5,845 bases of DNA from Alphaproteobacteria bacterium (GCA_030427215.1 JAUHXB010000087.1:1-5845); one strand, 5' to 3'; numbered from the stretch's first letter, positions 1 to 5,687 are shown. Translations and numbers: made by a program. Notes: generated from the letters alone by a model not told the origin.

Positions 1-215
1 CCTAATGGAATAAACGCCATATATATCAAAAACCATTTGTTATAGTCGAATGTTTTTATAGCGTACGTTTCAATGAGGGAGGGCCCAACGCGCAAAATAG
101 TTGCCAATATTAAGAGTGCAGCAATATTATATTCTGCCCACCCAATCTGATCAGGTGTTGGGCTTGAAAACATAGCATAAAGAAGAATAGCGGAATAAAG
201 TAAAAAGGCATTCAT
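1..215 (-). CDS. N-terminal part of an unidentified membrane protein, cut by the window edge
   Basis: This is an open frame of 71 full codons that runs off the left edge. It is not closed by a stop inside the window. The start is fixed within narrow limits because an in-frame TAA lies two codons upstream of the ATG (213-215). The visible part begins with a hydrophobic stretch (about residues 4-17), then a short polar segment containing PTPDQIGWAEY, a second hydrophobic stretch (about 31-43), and a third beginning near residue 62. This pattern fits a polytopic inner-membrane protein. The gene lies 22 nt downstream of the secreted-protein gene on the same strand, so the two may be cotranscribed. 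The only purine-rich match (AAGG) ends one base before the ATG, too close for a normal ribosome binding site. I do not recognise the family. Confidence 0.55.
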   Translation of the reverse strand, partial: MNAFLLYSAILLYAMFSSPTPDQIGWAEYNIAALLILATILRVGPSLIETYAIKTFDYNKWFLIYMAFIPL

Positions 216-220
216 GCCTT
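205..220. repeat. Short palindrome over the start codon of the partial membrane protein
   Basis: AAGGCAT and ATGCCTT flank a two-base centre, giving a perfect 7-2-7 inverted repeat that covers the start codon at 213-215. In the minus-strand mRNA this could fold as a 5-bp stem with a 6-nt loop that contains the AUG. A repeat this short may be chance. It is listed because of its exact position. Confidence 0.35.
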
Positions 221-237
221 ACACGCTATCACATTAT

Positions 238-888
238 TTATCTTAAAAAAATTGGCTGATTTTTTTGTGATGGTTGGGCGGTTTGCCCGTTTTGTGGTGC
301 TTCATCATAACCACGATGAACCTTTTTGGGTAAACCATCATCAACAGGTTGTTTTTGTCTAAACACACGCTGTTGGCCTGTTGCGGTGGTGCGAGACGAA
401 GGCGTTTGCGCGGCTCCTGATGCATTGGGTTGTTGCCCCCCTGACTTTGCCGCGGCAATGGCGGCCCTGTATTTGGCGGGATCAAGAGTTCCGTTTTGTT
501 GAACATAGTTAACAAGTTGCCTTAATGTTTGTGTGTCACCACGTGCAGCCAAAATGGTCATCAGGTCATATTGATTATGTCTCTGGCCTGTTGCGGGATC
601 TGTCAGGTTCATGTCACCTTTGATCCGCAAATACCCATTATTGGGGTTGGACAATGGATTTTGAATATTACTGCTCTCGTAAACGGGCATGTCTCTCATA
701 AACGCTCTTTGGTTATTTTGCTGCTCTTGTGCTGAAACAACAGATGGAACACGTGATTCATAAGTGTCTTCCGAACTTTTGAAAGGATTAAGAAATAAAG
801 GAATAAAAGCATTCGCAGCATTTATAGATAATGGGCTGCAAAGTATAAAAAATCCAAAAATGAAGCTCATAAGGCGTTTGATCATCAT
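238..888 (-). CDS. Secreted or periplasmic protein of unknown function with a Q/N-rich tail
   Basis: The protein has 216 residues. It begins with a signal peptide: basic MMIKR, a hydrophobic core at about 7-21, then SINAANA with plausible cleavage after residue 24 or 27. The mature part has no second membrane segment. Residues 85-132 look like the folded core and are the part most likely to be conserved: a GYLRIKGDMNLTDPATG stretch, then the helix-prone DLMTILAARGDTQTLRQLV. From about residue 149 to the end the sequence is low in complexity, rich in Q, N, S, T, P and A, and ends in PIFLR. There are two adjacent ATG codons (886-888 and 883-885), and either could be used. No Shine-Dalgarno sequence is visible upstream. 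A TATACT box lies only seven bases before the ATG, so the message may be almost leaderless. The gene diverges from the one at 1015 and lies just before the partial membrane protein. I do not recognise the family. Confidence 0.75.
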   Translation of the reverse strand: MMIKRLMSFIFGFFILCSPLSINAANAFIPLFLNPFKSSEDTYESRVPSVVSAQEQQNNQRAFMRDMPVYESSNIQNPLSNPNNGYLRIKGDMNLTDPATGQRHNQYDLMTILAARGDTQTLRQLVNYVQQNGTLDPAKYRAAIAAAKSGGQQPNASGAAQTPSSRTTATGQQRVFRQKQPVDDGLPKKVHRGYDEAPQNGQTAQPSQKNQPIFLR

Positions 889-895
889 AAGTAAT

Positions 896-924
896 AGTAT
901 AACGCTAATTTCTTAAAAAATCAT
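896..924 (-). promoter_or_regulatory. Candidate minus-strand promoter for the secreted protein
   Basis: TATACT at 896-901 on the minus strand is a good -10 match. The hexamer 17 bp upstream (ATGATT, 919-924) is a weak -35. Transcription would begin within a few bases of the ATG at 888, which fits the absence of a ribosome binding site. The surrounding 889-1014 gap between the divergent genes is strongly AT-rich. I see no convincing plus-strand promoter in it. Confidence 0.25.
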
Positions 925-1014
925 TTCGATTTTATTGTTATTTTAAGATTCCATTAATTGTTTTTGCATAAAGTTAAGTTATTGAAGGCGAAAATAACCA
1001 AACAGAGGTAAAAA

Positions 1015-1296
1015 ATGAACGCAATAACCGCAGAAGATTTTTTGAAAAAAACAGGGATGGAAGAGCCCATGGCCCCAGGCATGGTAAAATATAAACATGT
1101 CAGAGGCGATAAAGAAGGTGGCTCTTACACGGTTGTTTATGATTGGCGGTCTGATTTGGATAAAATTCGTGTTGAGGTGCGCGCCGGCTTAACAGGGCAA
1201 CATCCTCCCAAAGCGGAGCTAAAAAATTATGCCGTATGGTTACAAACACAAAATTATTTGGAATTAGATTTGGCAGAAATCCAAGGAAACGCATAA
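1015..1296 (+). CDS. Small soluble protein of unknown function (first gene of a pair)
   Basis: The protein has 93 residues, with no signal peptide and no membrane segment, so it is probably cytoplasmic. The start is supported by AGAGG at 1004-1008, six bases before the ATG. After a short N-terminal segment (MNAITAEDFLKKTGM), residues 24-60 alternate charged and hydrophobic positions in a way that suggests a small beta-rich domain (KYKHVRGD, SYTVVYDW, KIRVEVRAG). A helix-prone end follows. It has no cysteine. Only 18 nt separate it from the next gene, which has its own strong ribosome binding site, so the two probably form an operon. Its first 15 residues match the start of the downstream protein at six spaced positions. 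I do not recognise the family. Confidence 0.75.
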   Translation: MNAITAEDFLKKTGMEEPMAPGMVKYKHVRGDKEGGSYTVVYDWRSDLDKIRVEVRAGLTGQHPPKAELKNYAVWLQTQNYLELDLAEIQGNA

Positions 1297-1314
1297 AAAT
1301 AAGGAGAGATTGAT

Positions 1315-1671
1315 ATGACAGCATCAACATTAAAGTCATTTGCGCAAAGTACAGGGCTGGCCGCCAATAAAAGCAAAGGCGAATTTTCAGGGGCTTTGCT
1401 TGGTAAAATGGCAGAAGGTTTAGAGGCGCTTGAAGCTATTAAAAATTTAGCTGAGGCGAAAATCAACCGTTTCATGGAACTGGCAATTCAGGCGGCGAAT
1501 GTTGCGAAACAAACATTGGCGGCAACAAAAACAATTCCATTTGCCACGCCAGATTTGGAATTTAACCCAACACTAAACATGGAAAAAGCCGCGTTGGCAC
1601 CAAAAGTTCCAGGATTGGGATCATCTGGTAAATCGCAGTCAAAACGAAAACGAAATAAAAAAGAAGAGTAA
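1315..1671 (+). CDS. Small Ala/Lys-rich helical protein of unknown function (second gene of a pair)
   Basis: The protein has 118 residues. A strong Shine-Dalgarno sequence, AAGGAGAG at 1301-1308, lies six bases before the ATG. Residues 24-72 are rich in Ala, Leu, Glu and Lys with regular hydrophobic spacing, which points to a long amphipathic helix or coiled coil (GKMAEGLEALEAIKNLAEAK and onward). A Pro-containing linker follows (about 73-103). The protein ends in a very basic tail, KSQSKRKRNKKEE, that could bind nucleic acid or acidic surfaces. It has no signal peptide, membrane span or cysteine. The N-terminus MTASTLKSFAQSTGL resembles that of the preceding gene product, although the rest of the two proteins does not. 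The gene is followed by the bidirectional terminator at 1699-1728. The family is not recognised. A phasin-like or other helical scaffold role would be a guess. Confidence 0.75.
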   Translation: MTASTLKSFAQSTGLAANKSKGEFSGALLGKMAEGLEALEAIKNLAEAKINRFMELAIQAANVAKQTLAATKTIPFATPDLEFNPTLNMEKAALAPKVPGLGSSGKSQSKRKRNKKEE

Positions 1672-1698
1672 ATTATTATCAAAATTCTCCAAAAAAGT

Positions 1699-1728
1699 AA
1701 AAACCCCGCTATTCTGGCGGGGTTTTTT
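1699..1728. terminator. Bidirectional intrinsic terminator between converging operons
   Basis: CCCCGC (1704-1709) pairs with GCGGGG (1717-1722) around a 7-nt loop. The stem is preceded by AAAAA and followed by six T, so the hairpin has a U-run when read from either strand. It lies 28 bp after the plus-strand gene pair and about 17 bp after the stop of the minus-strand cytochrome b-c1 gene. It can therefore end both transcripts. Confidence 0.9.
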
Positions 1729-1744
1729 AATGGAGTTTCTTTTT

Positions 1745-3934
1745 TTATTTCTCGACATCTTTCCAGATTTTCTTTTTCACAAGATATAGAAGCACGGACA
1801 TAAATGTTAGGAATAAAACAACCGCCCATCCTAAACGCTTGCGTTCGTCTTGTGTCGGTTCGGATGCCCATGCAAGGAATGTTGCAACGTCATGCGCCAT
1901 TTGATCGGCCGTGGCCTCGGTGCCATCGGCATAAGACACTGCGCCGTCCATTAAAATGGGCGCCATGGCGATTTGGTGGCCTGCAAAATATTTATTATAA
2001 TACATGCCTGGGTTCATTTCGAATCCCTCAGGGGCGTCTTGGTAACCCGTTAAAAGAGCATGAATGTAATCTTCACCATAATGGCGGGCCTTTACGATTA
2101 AAGATAAATCCAATGGATACGCGCCGTTATTAGCATAGCGTGCGGCTTTTTCATTCGGGAAGGGATTATAAAAGCGGTCAGCAGGGCGAGCAGGGCGTTC
2201 AAACATTTCGCCCTCATCATTTGGCCCATCCATGACAGTATATTCGGATGCGATGGCCTTAATTTGAGCCTCTGAATATCCTAACCCAGTTAAGTTACGA
2301 TAGGATAGTTTTTTCATACCGTGACATGCGGAACACACTTCCTTATAAACCTGAAAACCACGTTGTTTAGCGGCCTTATCGAATGTTCCAAACATGCCAT
2401 CATGTGCCCATTCTTGTTCTGGCGGAGTAGGGGCATCACCTGCGGCATTTGCCGTATTTGAAAATCCAACAATGGCCAACAAACCAACCAATAAAACAAC
2501 TGGAACTTTCTTCACAACCTCTTCATAAATTGATCGAGGTAATGGTTTTGCAACCTCAATACGTGACAACAATGGCACAATGACAAAGAAGAACGCGAAA
2601 TAATATCCAGTCGCCAATTGAGAGATAATAACCCAAGGTTGTTCCGCAACTTTTGCCCCCATAATTCCCAATATCACTGCGTTTATTAAAAACAAAATAA
2701 GGAAAAATTTATATAGGGGGCGGAATCGAGCTGATTTGACCTTGTGCCAATCCAACCACGGCATCAAGGCAAGCGCGGCGATTGATCCAAACATGGCCAA
2801 AACACCACCCAATTTCGCACTGATAAATGTAAAGTCTGTGAAGGGGAGGTTGATTAAATTTCCACCGGCTTCTTGCGCAATAAAACCAAGGATGAATAAG
2901 ATACCACCTAAACCACCAATCGCTAAAATAGGGGGCACATTCAGCGCCTTGTCTTTATTCATGTAAAGCGGTGCAACAGCCAAGGCCATTAATCCCATAC
3001 CTGCAAAAACATACAGGTTAAAATCAAATGTGATCGCTCGCAAAATGGCATAGAATAATAGGAAATACCATTCAGGAACAATATGCGGTGGTGTGACCAA
3101 CGGATCAAAGGGAATGTAGTGATCGGCATGCCCCAAGGAATTGGGGGCAAAAAAGACGATCAATGCAAACAACACCAACACAACGGAAATTCCAAACATA
3201 TCCTTCATTGTGTAATAAGGGTGAAATGGCAAAGTATCACGCTTTGTTTTTGGTTCAACGCCAAGGGGGTTGTTCGAACCCGTGATGTGCAACGCCCAAA
3301 TATGGAGGAACACAACCGCGCAGATTAAGAATGGGAATAAATAGTGAAGCGCATAAAAACGGTTTAGGGTTGGGTTATCAACGCTGAACCCTCCCCATAA
3401 TAATTGAACCAATGGCTCCCCCACAAATGGAACGGCGGAAAACAGCGATGTAATAACCGTCGCACCCCATCCCGACATTTGTGACCATGGCAATGTGTAG
3501 CCCATGAAAGCCGTGGCCATCATCAAAACAAAGATCAAAACACCCAGCAAGTAAAGTAATTCCCTCGGTTTTTTATAAGATCCATAATACATCGCACGGA
3601 AAATATGAATGTAGACAACGGCAAAGAAAAAATGCGCACCGTTCATATGCATGTAACGTAACAACCATCCAAAATTCACATCGCGCATAATGCGTTCAAC
3701 CGATTCAAATGCGTAATCCGCATGCGCGGTGTAATTCATCGCCAAGAAGACACCAGTGATAATCATCAGCATCAGGAAGACCATCGCCAATGCGCCGAAA
3801 TTCCAAAAATAATTGAAATTTCGCGGTGTTGGAAATACACCATATTCTTTTTGTAACATTGTAAAAATTGGAAGGCGACTATCCACCCATTCAATCACTG
3901 TGTTATCAAATTCTTGTCTGTCTTTATTTGCCAT
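1745..3934 (-). CDS. fbcH: Fused cytochrome b / cytochrome c1 precursor of the bc1 complex
   Basis: The product is a 729-residue polyprotein that supplies two catalytic subunits of ubiquinol-cytochrome c reductase. Residues 1 to about 460 are cytochrome b. Paired heme ligands are H96/H110 in helix B and H197/H211 in helix D, each pair 14 apart, and the quinol-oxidation motif PEWY is at 287-290. A hydrophobic segment at 477-497 ending in ANA acts as the internal export signal of cytochrome c1, with likely cleavage after 497. Cytochrome c1 follows: heme motif CSACH at 534-538, the family stretch NPFPNEKAARYANNGAYP at 590-607, axial Met 657, and a C-terminal anchor at about 702-719. FbcH fusions of this order are known in Bradyrhizobium, where the precursor is cut into two proteins. 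This one is longer because about 50-70 residues lie between PEWY/ILRA and AKLGG (near 303-371). The gene starts 15 nt after petA, with a weak GAAGAA ribosome site, and ends at the shared terminator. Confidence 0.96.
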   Translation of the reverse strand: MANKDRQEFDNTVIEWVDSRLPIFTMLQKEYGVFPTPRNFNYFWNFGALAMVFLMLMIITGVFLAMNYTAHADYAFESVERIMRDVNFGWLLRYMHMNGAHFFFAVVYIHIFRAMYYGSYKKPRELLYLLGVLIFVLMMATAFMGYTLPWSQMSGWGATVITSLFSAVPFVGEPLVQLLWGGFSVDNPTLNRFYALHYLFPFLICAVVFLHIWALHITGSNNPLGVEPKTKRDTLPFHPYYTMKDMFGISVVLVLFALIVFFAPNSLGHADHYIPFDPLVTPPHIVPEWYFLLFYAILRAITFDFNLYVFAGMGLMALAVAPLYMNKDKALNVPPILAIGGLGGILFILGFIAQEAGGNLINLPFTDFTFISAKLGGVLAMFGSIAALALMPWLDWHKVKSARFRPLYKFFLILFLINAVILGIMGAKVAEQPWVIISQLATGYYFAFFFVIVPLLSRIEVAKPLPRSIYEEVVKKVPVVLLVGLLAIVGFSNTANAAGDAPTPPEQEWAHDGMFGTFDKAAKQRGFQVYKEVCSACHGMKKLSYRNLTGLGYSEAQIKAIASEYTVMDGPNDEGEMFERPARPADRFYNPFPNEKAARYANNGAYPLDLSLIVKARHYGEDYIHALLTGYQDAPEGFEMNPGMYYNKYFAGHQIAMAPILMDGAVSYADGTEATADQMAHDVATFLAWASEPTQDERKRLGWAVVLFLTFMSVLLYLVKKKIWKDVEK

Positions 3935-3949
3935 TATATTTCTTCTTTT

Positions 3950-4492
3950 TTATCCAATTTTAATCACTGTATCACTGATGAATTCGTAGTCTGGAACTTT
4001 TAGGTTAGTGGGGGCGGGGCCTTTGCGAATTCGGCCCGATGAATCATAATGCGATCCATGACAGGGACAGAACCATCCGCCATATTCACCCTTAATTTCT
4101 GCAGGCTTTTGCCCCAGAGGCACACACCCCAAATGGGTGCAAATACCAACAACAACCAACCATTCATCCTTGCCATCAACGATTCTGTCTGTATCGGATT
4201 GCGGGTCACGCATGGTTGATAAATCGGCATTTCTTGCCTTTTCAATTTCCTCGGGTGTGCGACGACGAATAAAAACGGGCTTTCCGCGCCACATCACCGT
4301 AATCGCCTGACCCGGCTCAATCGGTGCAATGTTGACCTCTGTGGAGGCCAGCGCAAGCGTGTCCGCTGCAGGATTCATTGAATCAATAAACGCCCAACCA
4401 AATGCCGCAACACCAACCGCACCCGTTGAAGCCGCGGTTAGATAAAGGAAATCACGTTTTGATTGTTGAGTTTTTGTTGTCTTTTTCGCCAT
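3950..4492 (-). CDS. petA: Rieske iron-sulfur subunit of the cytochrome bc1 complex
   Basis: The protein has 180 residues and carries electrons from quinol to cytochrome c1 on the periplasmic face. An N-terminal signal anchor ([10 protein letters not shown], then a hydrophobic stretch to about residue 36) is followed by the hinge region (SMNPAAD, 38-44) and the Rieske fold. The 2Fe-2S ligands are C118 and H120 in CTHLGC, and C142 and H145 in CPCHGSH. C123 and C144 form the family disulfide. GPAPTNL (158-164) is the proline-loop region. The length matches proteobacterial family members (about 180-190). The export motif has KR where most bacterial homologues have RR. I chose ATG 4490-4492 because it gives the expected N-terminus. 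A GTG 18 nt upstream (4508-4510) is in frame but would add an atypical extension and has no ribosome binding site. The gene is the first of a two-gene unit with the cytochrome b-c1 fusion. Confidence 0.96.
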   Translation of the reverse strand: MAKKTTKTQQSKRDFLYLTAASTGAVGVAAFGWAFIDSMNPAADTLALASTEVNIAPIEPGQAITVMWRGKPVFIRRRTPEEIEKARNADLSTMRDPQSDTDRIVDGKDEWLVVVGICTHLGCVPLGQKPAEIKGEYGGWFCPCHGSHYDSSGRIRKGPAPTNLKVPDYEFISDTVIKIG

Positions 4493-4500
4493 AGTAATGT

Positions 4501-4547
4501 CCAAAACCACTTTAATATTATAGATAGGCTATTATTGTGGTTTTTGG
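4501..4547. repeat. Inverted repeat across the petA promoter and leader
   Basis: CCAAAACCAC (4501-4510) and GTGGTTTTTGG (4537-4547) are reverse complements apart from one extra A/T. They are separated by 26 bp of AT-rich sequence. The right arm sits in the spacer of the candidate promoter and the left arm sits in the leader just upstream of petA. This placement suits either an operator with two half-sites or an mRNA/cruciform hairpin. No regulator can be named from the sequence. Confidence 0.45.
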
Positions 4548-4559
4548 ACGGGTTGTAAA
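4531..4559 (-). promoter_or_regulatory. Candidate promoter of the bc1 operon
   Basis: On the minus strand TTTACA (4554-4559) and AATAAT (4531-4536) are 17 bp apart, each one mismatch from the sigma-70 consensus. Transcription would start near 4524 and give a leader of roughly 30 nt before the petA ATG. A second -10-like TATAAT lies at 4517-4522 but lacks a matching -35. Confidence 0.45.
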
Positions 4560-4597
4560 TGGCGTAAGTGAATGTATTCCACGATGATTTTTAGTTA

Positions 4598-4990
4598 TTA
4601 AGGTCTATACGCCCAGACGAGGTTGATAGACTCATCTGAACGTTCAGCAGTTTCAATGCCATTAGCTTTGACATCAAGAGTAGATCTAATAAAAGACATT
4701 TGCAACATGGTCCCGGTTTCATTTGATGCCACAACCTCAAAGTTATCTTTCTTTCTAAATCTACATTTAACTTTTTGCGTTTTTAAATATCTTTCTCTTT
4801 GCCAAAGCGAAAGAGCTATCCGTTTATCCCTATCACTCATTTGATAAAAGTTACTTGGAACGCAGGTGTTAGCAATAGTTTTTACTTCTTGTTCTATAGT
4901 TGTTGAAGAACTTAATTTTGTATTCTCTGCAATCGCTGGTGATGCCAATAAAAATGCACACAATGCAGTCCCTGCCCAAGATTTTTTCAT
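4598..4990 (-). CDS. Small secreted protein of unknown function (copy next to petA)
   Basis: The protein has 130 residues with a clear Sec signal peptide: MKK, a hydrophobic core at about 5-16, and PAIA with cleavage after residue 21. The mature protein of about 109 residues has two cysteines, C43 and C76, that could form a periplasmic disulfide. A basic, helix-prone stretch lies at 52-74 (DRDKRIALSLWQRERYLK). The start is supported by GGGAGA (plus-strand 4998-5003) seven bases upstream. The gene points the same way as petA, 105 nt away, with no terminator visible between, so read-through into the bc1 operon is possible. Its upstream region is a diverged copy of the one in front of the gene at 5172-5525. 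The two proteins share the MKK start, signal peptide and two-cysteine layout but show no convincing alignment afterwards. The family is not recognised. Confidence 0.75.
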   Translation of the reverse strand: MKKSWAGTALCAFLLASPAIAENTKLSSSTTIEQEVKTIANTCVPSNFYQMSDRDKRIALSLWQRERYLKTQKVKCRFRKKDNFEVVASNETGTMLQMSFIRSTLDVKANGIETAERSDESINLVWAYRP

Positions 4991-5150
4991 GATAATTTCT
5001 CCCTGTTTATTTTTATTATTCTATAATCAAACCAAAAGAGTAATTTTATTGCAACTAAAATTTAAAATATAATCATAATTAATAATAATATTTCAATATC
5101 ATTATCCCTATATCAACCCGATATCCCGTAAAATGTTGGGGATGGTGATG
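4991..5150. repeat. Direct repeat, decayed copy: secreted-gene upstream region plus trmL 5' end
   Basis: This segment matches 5526-5687 at an offset of 535-538 bp. The best part is 5071-5150, where roughly 70 of 80 positions agree by eye. The more AT-rich left part still keeps the ACAGGGA ribosome site, TATAAT (5022-5027) and TTGCAA (5049-5054) in register with the other copy. The similarity ends near 5150. Confidence 0.85.
5078..5150 (+). pseudogene. trmL: Remnant of the trmL 5' end
   Basis: About 24 codons corresponding to the start of the trmL at 5616 can be followed. The start codon is ATT instead of ATG (5078-5080). Codon 18 is TAA instead of CAA (5129-5131). A one-base insertion near 5141-5143 shifts the frame, and the match then stops. 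In the readable part four changed codons (7, 9, 10, 14) are synonymous, one is missense (codon 2, Ser to Asn), and two are the inactivating changes. This looks like a gene fragment that diverged while coding and later died. It cannot make a product. Confidence 0.8.
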
Positions 5151-5171
5151 AAGGGACCATTTCACCCTGAC

Positions 5172-5525
5172 CTAACCGGCGGGAAAGAGACTATTCGCAC
5201 GCCTCTCTTCCGCGTTTTTTAAATAATATTCATTAGGATGTAGGAATAGTTCACCATTTTCATCGCCGCGAAACCCGTTGATGGTATTAACTGGCAGACC
5301 TATTAGTGCACGTTCAAAAGACAAGCGTGGGCAATGACGTTGGTATTTATTGCCAACAATCATAATAGTTCTCCATCCACCAGAATCGCAATCTGTTGGT
5401 ATTTCAATCATACCTTGTGTGAGTGGTTCTTTTTGTTCTGGCTGATTTAAAGTCAATGTGGAGGCCGTAGCAGTGGTTGTATTTAGGAATAACGCGGCGC
5501 AAAAGGCGATTGTAACTTTTTTCAT
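5172..5525 (-). CDS. Small secreted protein of unknown function (copy next to trmL)
   Basis: The protein has 117 residues with a Sec signal peptide: MKK, a hydrophobic core at about 4-14, and TATA with likely cleavage after residue 21. The mature part of about 96 residues has two cysteines, C46 and C65, around GGWRTIMIVGNKYQRH. The rest is polar, with FRGDENGELFLHPNEYYLK at 85-103. The start is supported by AGGGAAA (plus-strand 5531-5537) just upstream. The gene is bracketed by the two copies of the direct repeat: the trmL remnant lies past its 3' end and the intact trmL diverges from its 5' end. It runs in the same direction as the next secreted gene and petA, 181 nt away. No clear terminator follows it. 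The family is not recognised. Confidence 0.7.
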   Translation of the reverse strand: MKKVTIAFCAALFLNTTTATASTLTLNQPEQKEPLTQGMIEIPTDCDSGGWRTIMIVGNKYQRHCPRLSFERALIGLPVNTINGFRGDENGELFLHPNEYYLKNAEERRANSLFPAG

Positions 5526-5687
5526 TTTCTTTTCCCTGTTTATATTTATATATGTGCAATATAATTAGGGCATATCGCAAAATCTTTTGCAATAAAAAAA
5601 CAAAAAAAAATCATAATGAGTAATAATATTTCAATTTCACTGTCTCTATATCAACCTGATATCCCGCAAAATGTTGGGGCGGCGATG
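5526..5687. repeat. Direct repeat, intact copy: divergent upstream region plus trmL 5' end
   Basis: This is the partner of 4991-5150. It contains the ribosome site of the minus-strand secreted gene, TATAAT at 5560-5565, TTGCAA at 5587-5592 and the first 24 codons of the intact trmL. The distance between the secreted-gene start and the trmL start position is 90 nt here and 87 nt in the other copy. Confidence 0.85.
5560..5565 (+). promoter_or_regulatory. Candidate -10 box of trmL
   Basis: TATAAT here is kept at exactly the same place (5022-5027) in the diverged upstream copy, while bases around it have changed. It would start transcription about 40 nt before the trmL ATG. No good -35 is visible at the normal spacing. 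A small palindrome, GCAAAA-TC-TTTTGC at 5577-5590, lies in the leader and is not retained in the other copy. Confidence 0.4.

Noticed and set aside
1745..2490. Unusual axial-Met context in cytochrome c1 (AMAP rather than the bacterial MPP)
   Set aside because: MAP also follows the axial Met in mitochondrial cytochrome c1, so this is normal variation.
2736..3328. Plus-strand open frames inside the cytochrome b-c1 gene
   Set aside because: They lie antisense to a gene whose protein is unmistakable. They lack ribosome sites and have compositions typical of reverse-frame shadows.
4493..4510. Longer petA reading frame starting at GTG 4508-4510
   Set aside because: It adds six residues ahead of the normal MAKK-type N-terminus and has no ribosome site. 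It would also begin close to the likely transcription start. ATG 4490-4492 is the better choice.
5144..5166. GGTGA...TCACC hairpin after the secreted gene at 5172 as a terminator
   Set aside because: The stem is only 5 bp with a 13-nt loop, and no T-run follows on the minus strand.
5577..5610. GCAAAA-TC-TTTTGC followed by A-rich sequence as a terminator
   Set aside because: The run after the palindrome is A on the plus strand. On the minus strand the T-run comes before the palindrome, so neither direction gives an intrinsic terminator.
4991..5687. Insertion sequence or CRISPR array as the cause of the repeats
   Set aside because: No transposase, terminal inverted repeats or short target duplications are visible. 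There are only two repeat copies, which include coding sequence.
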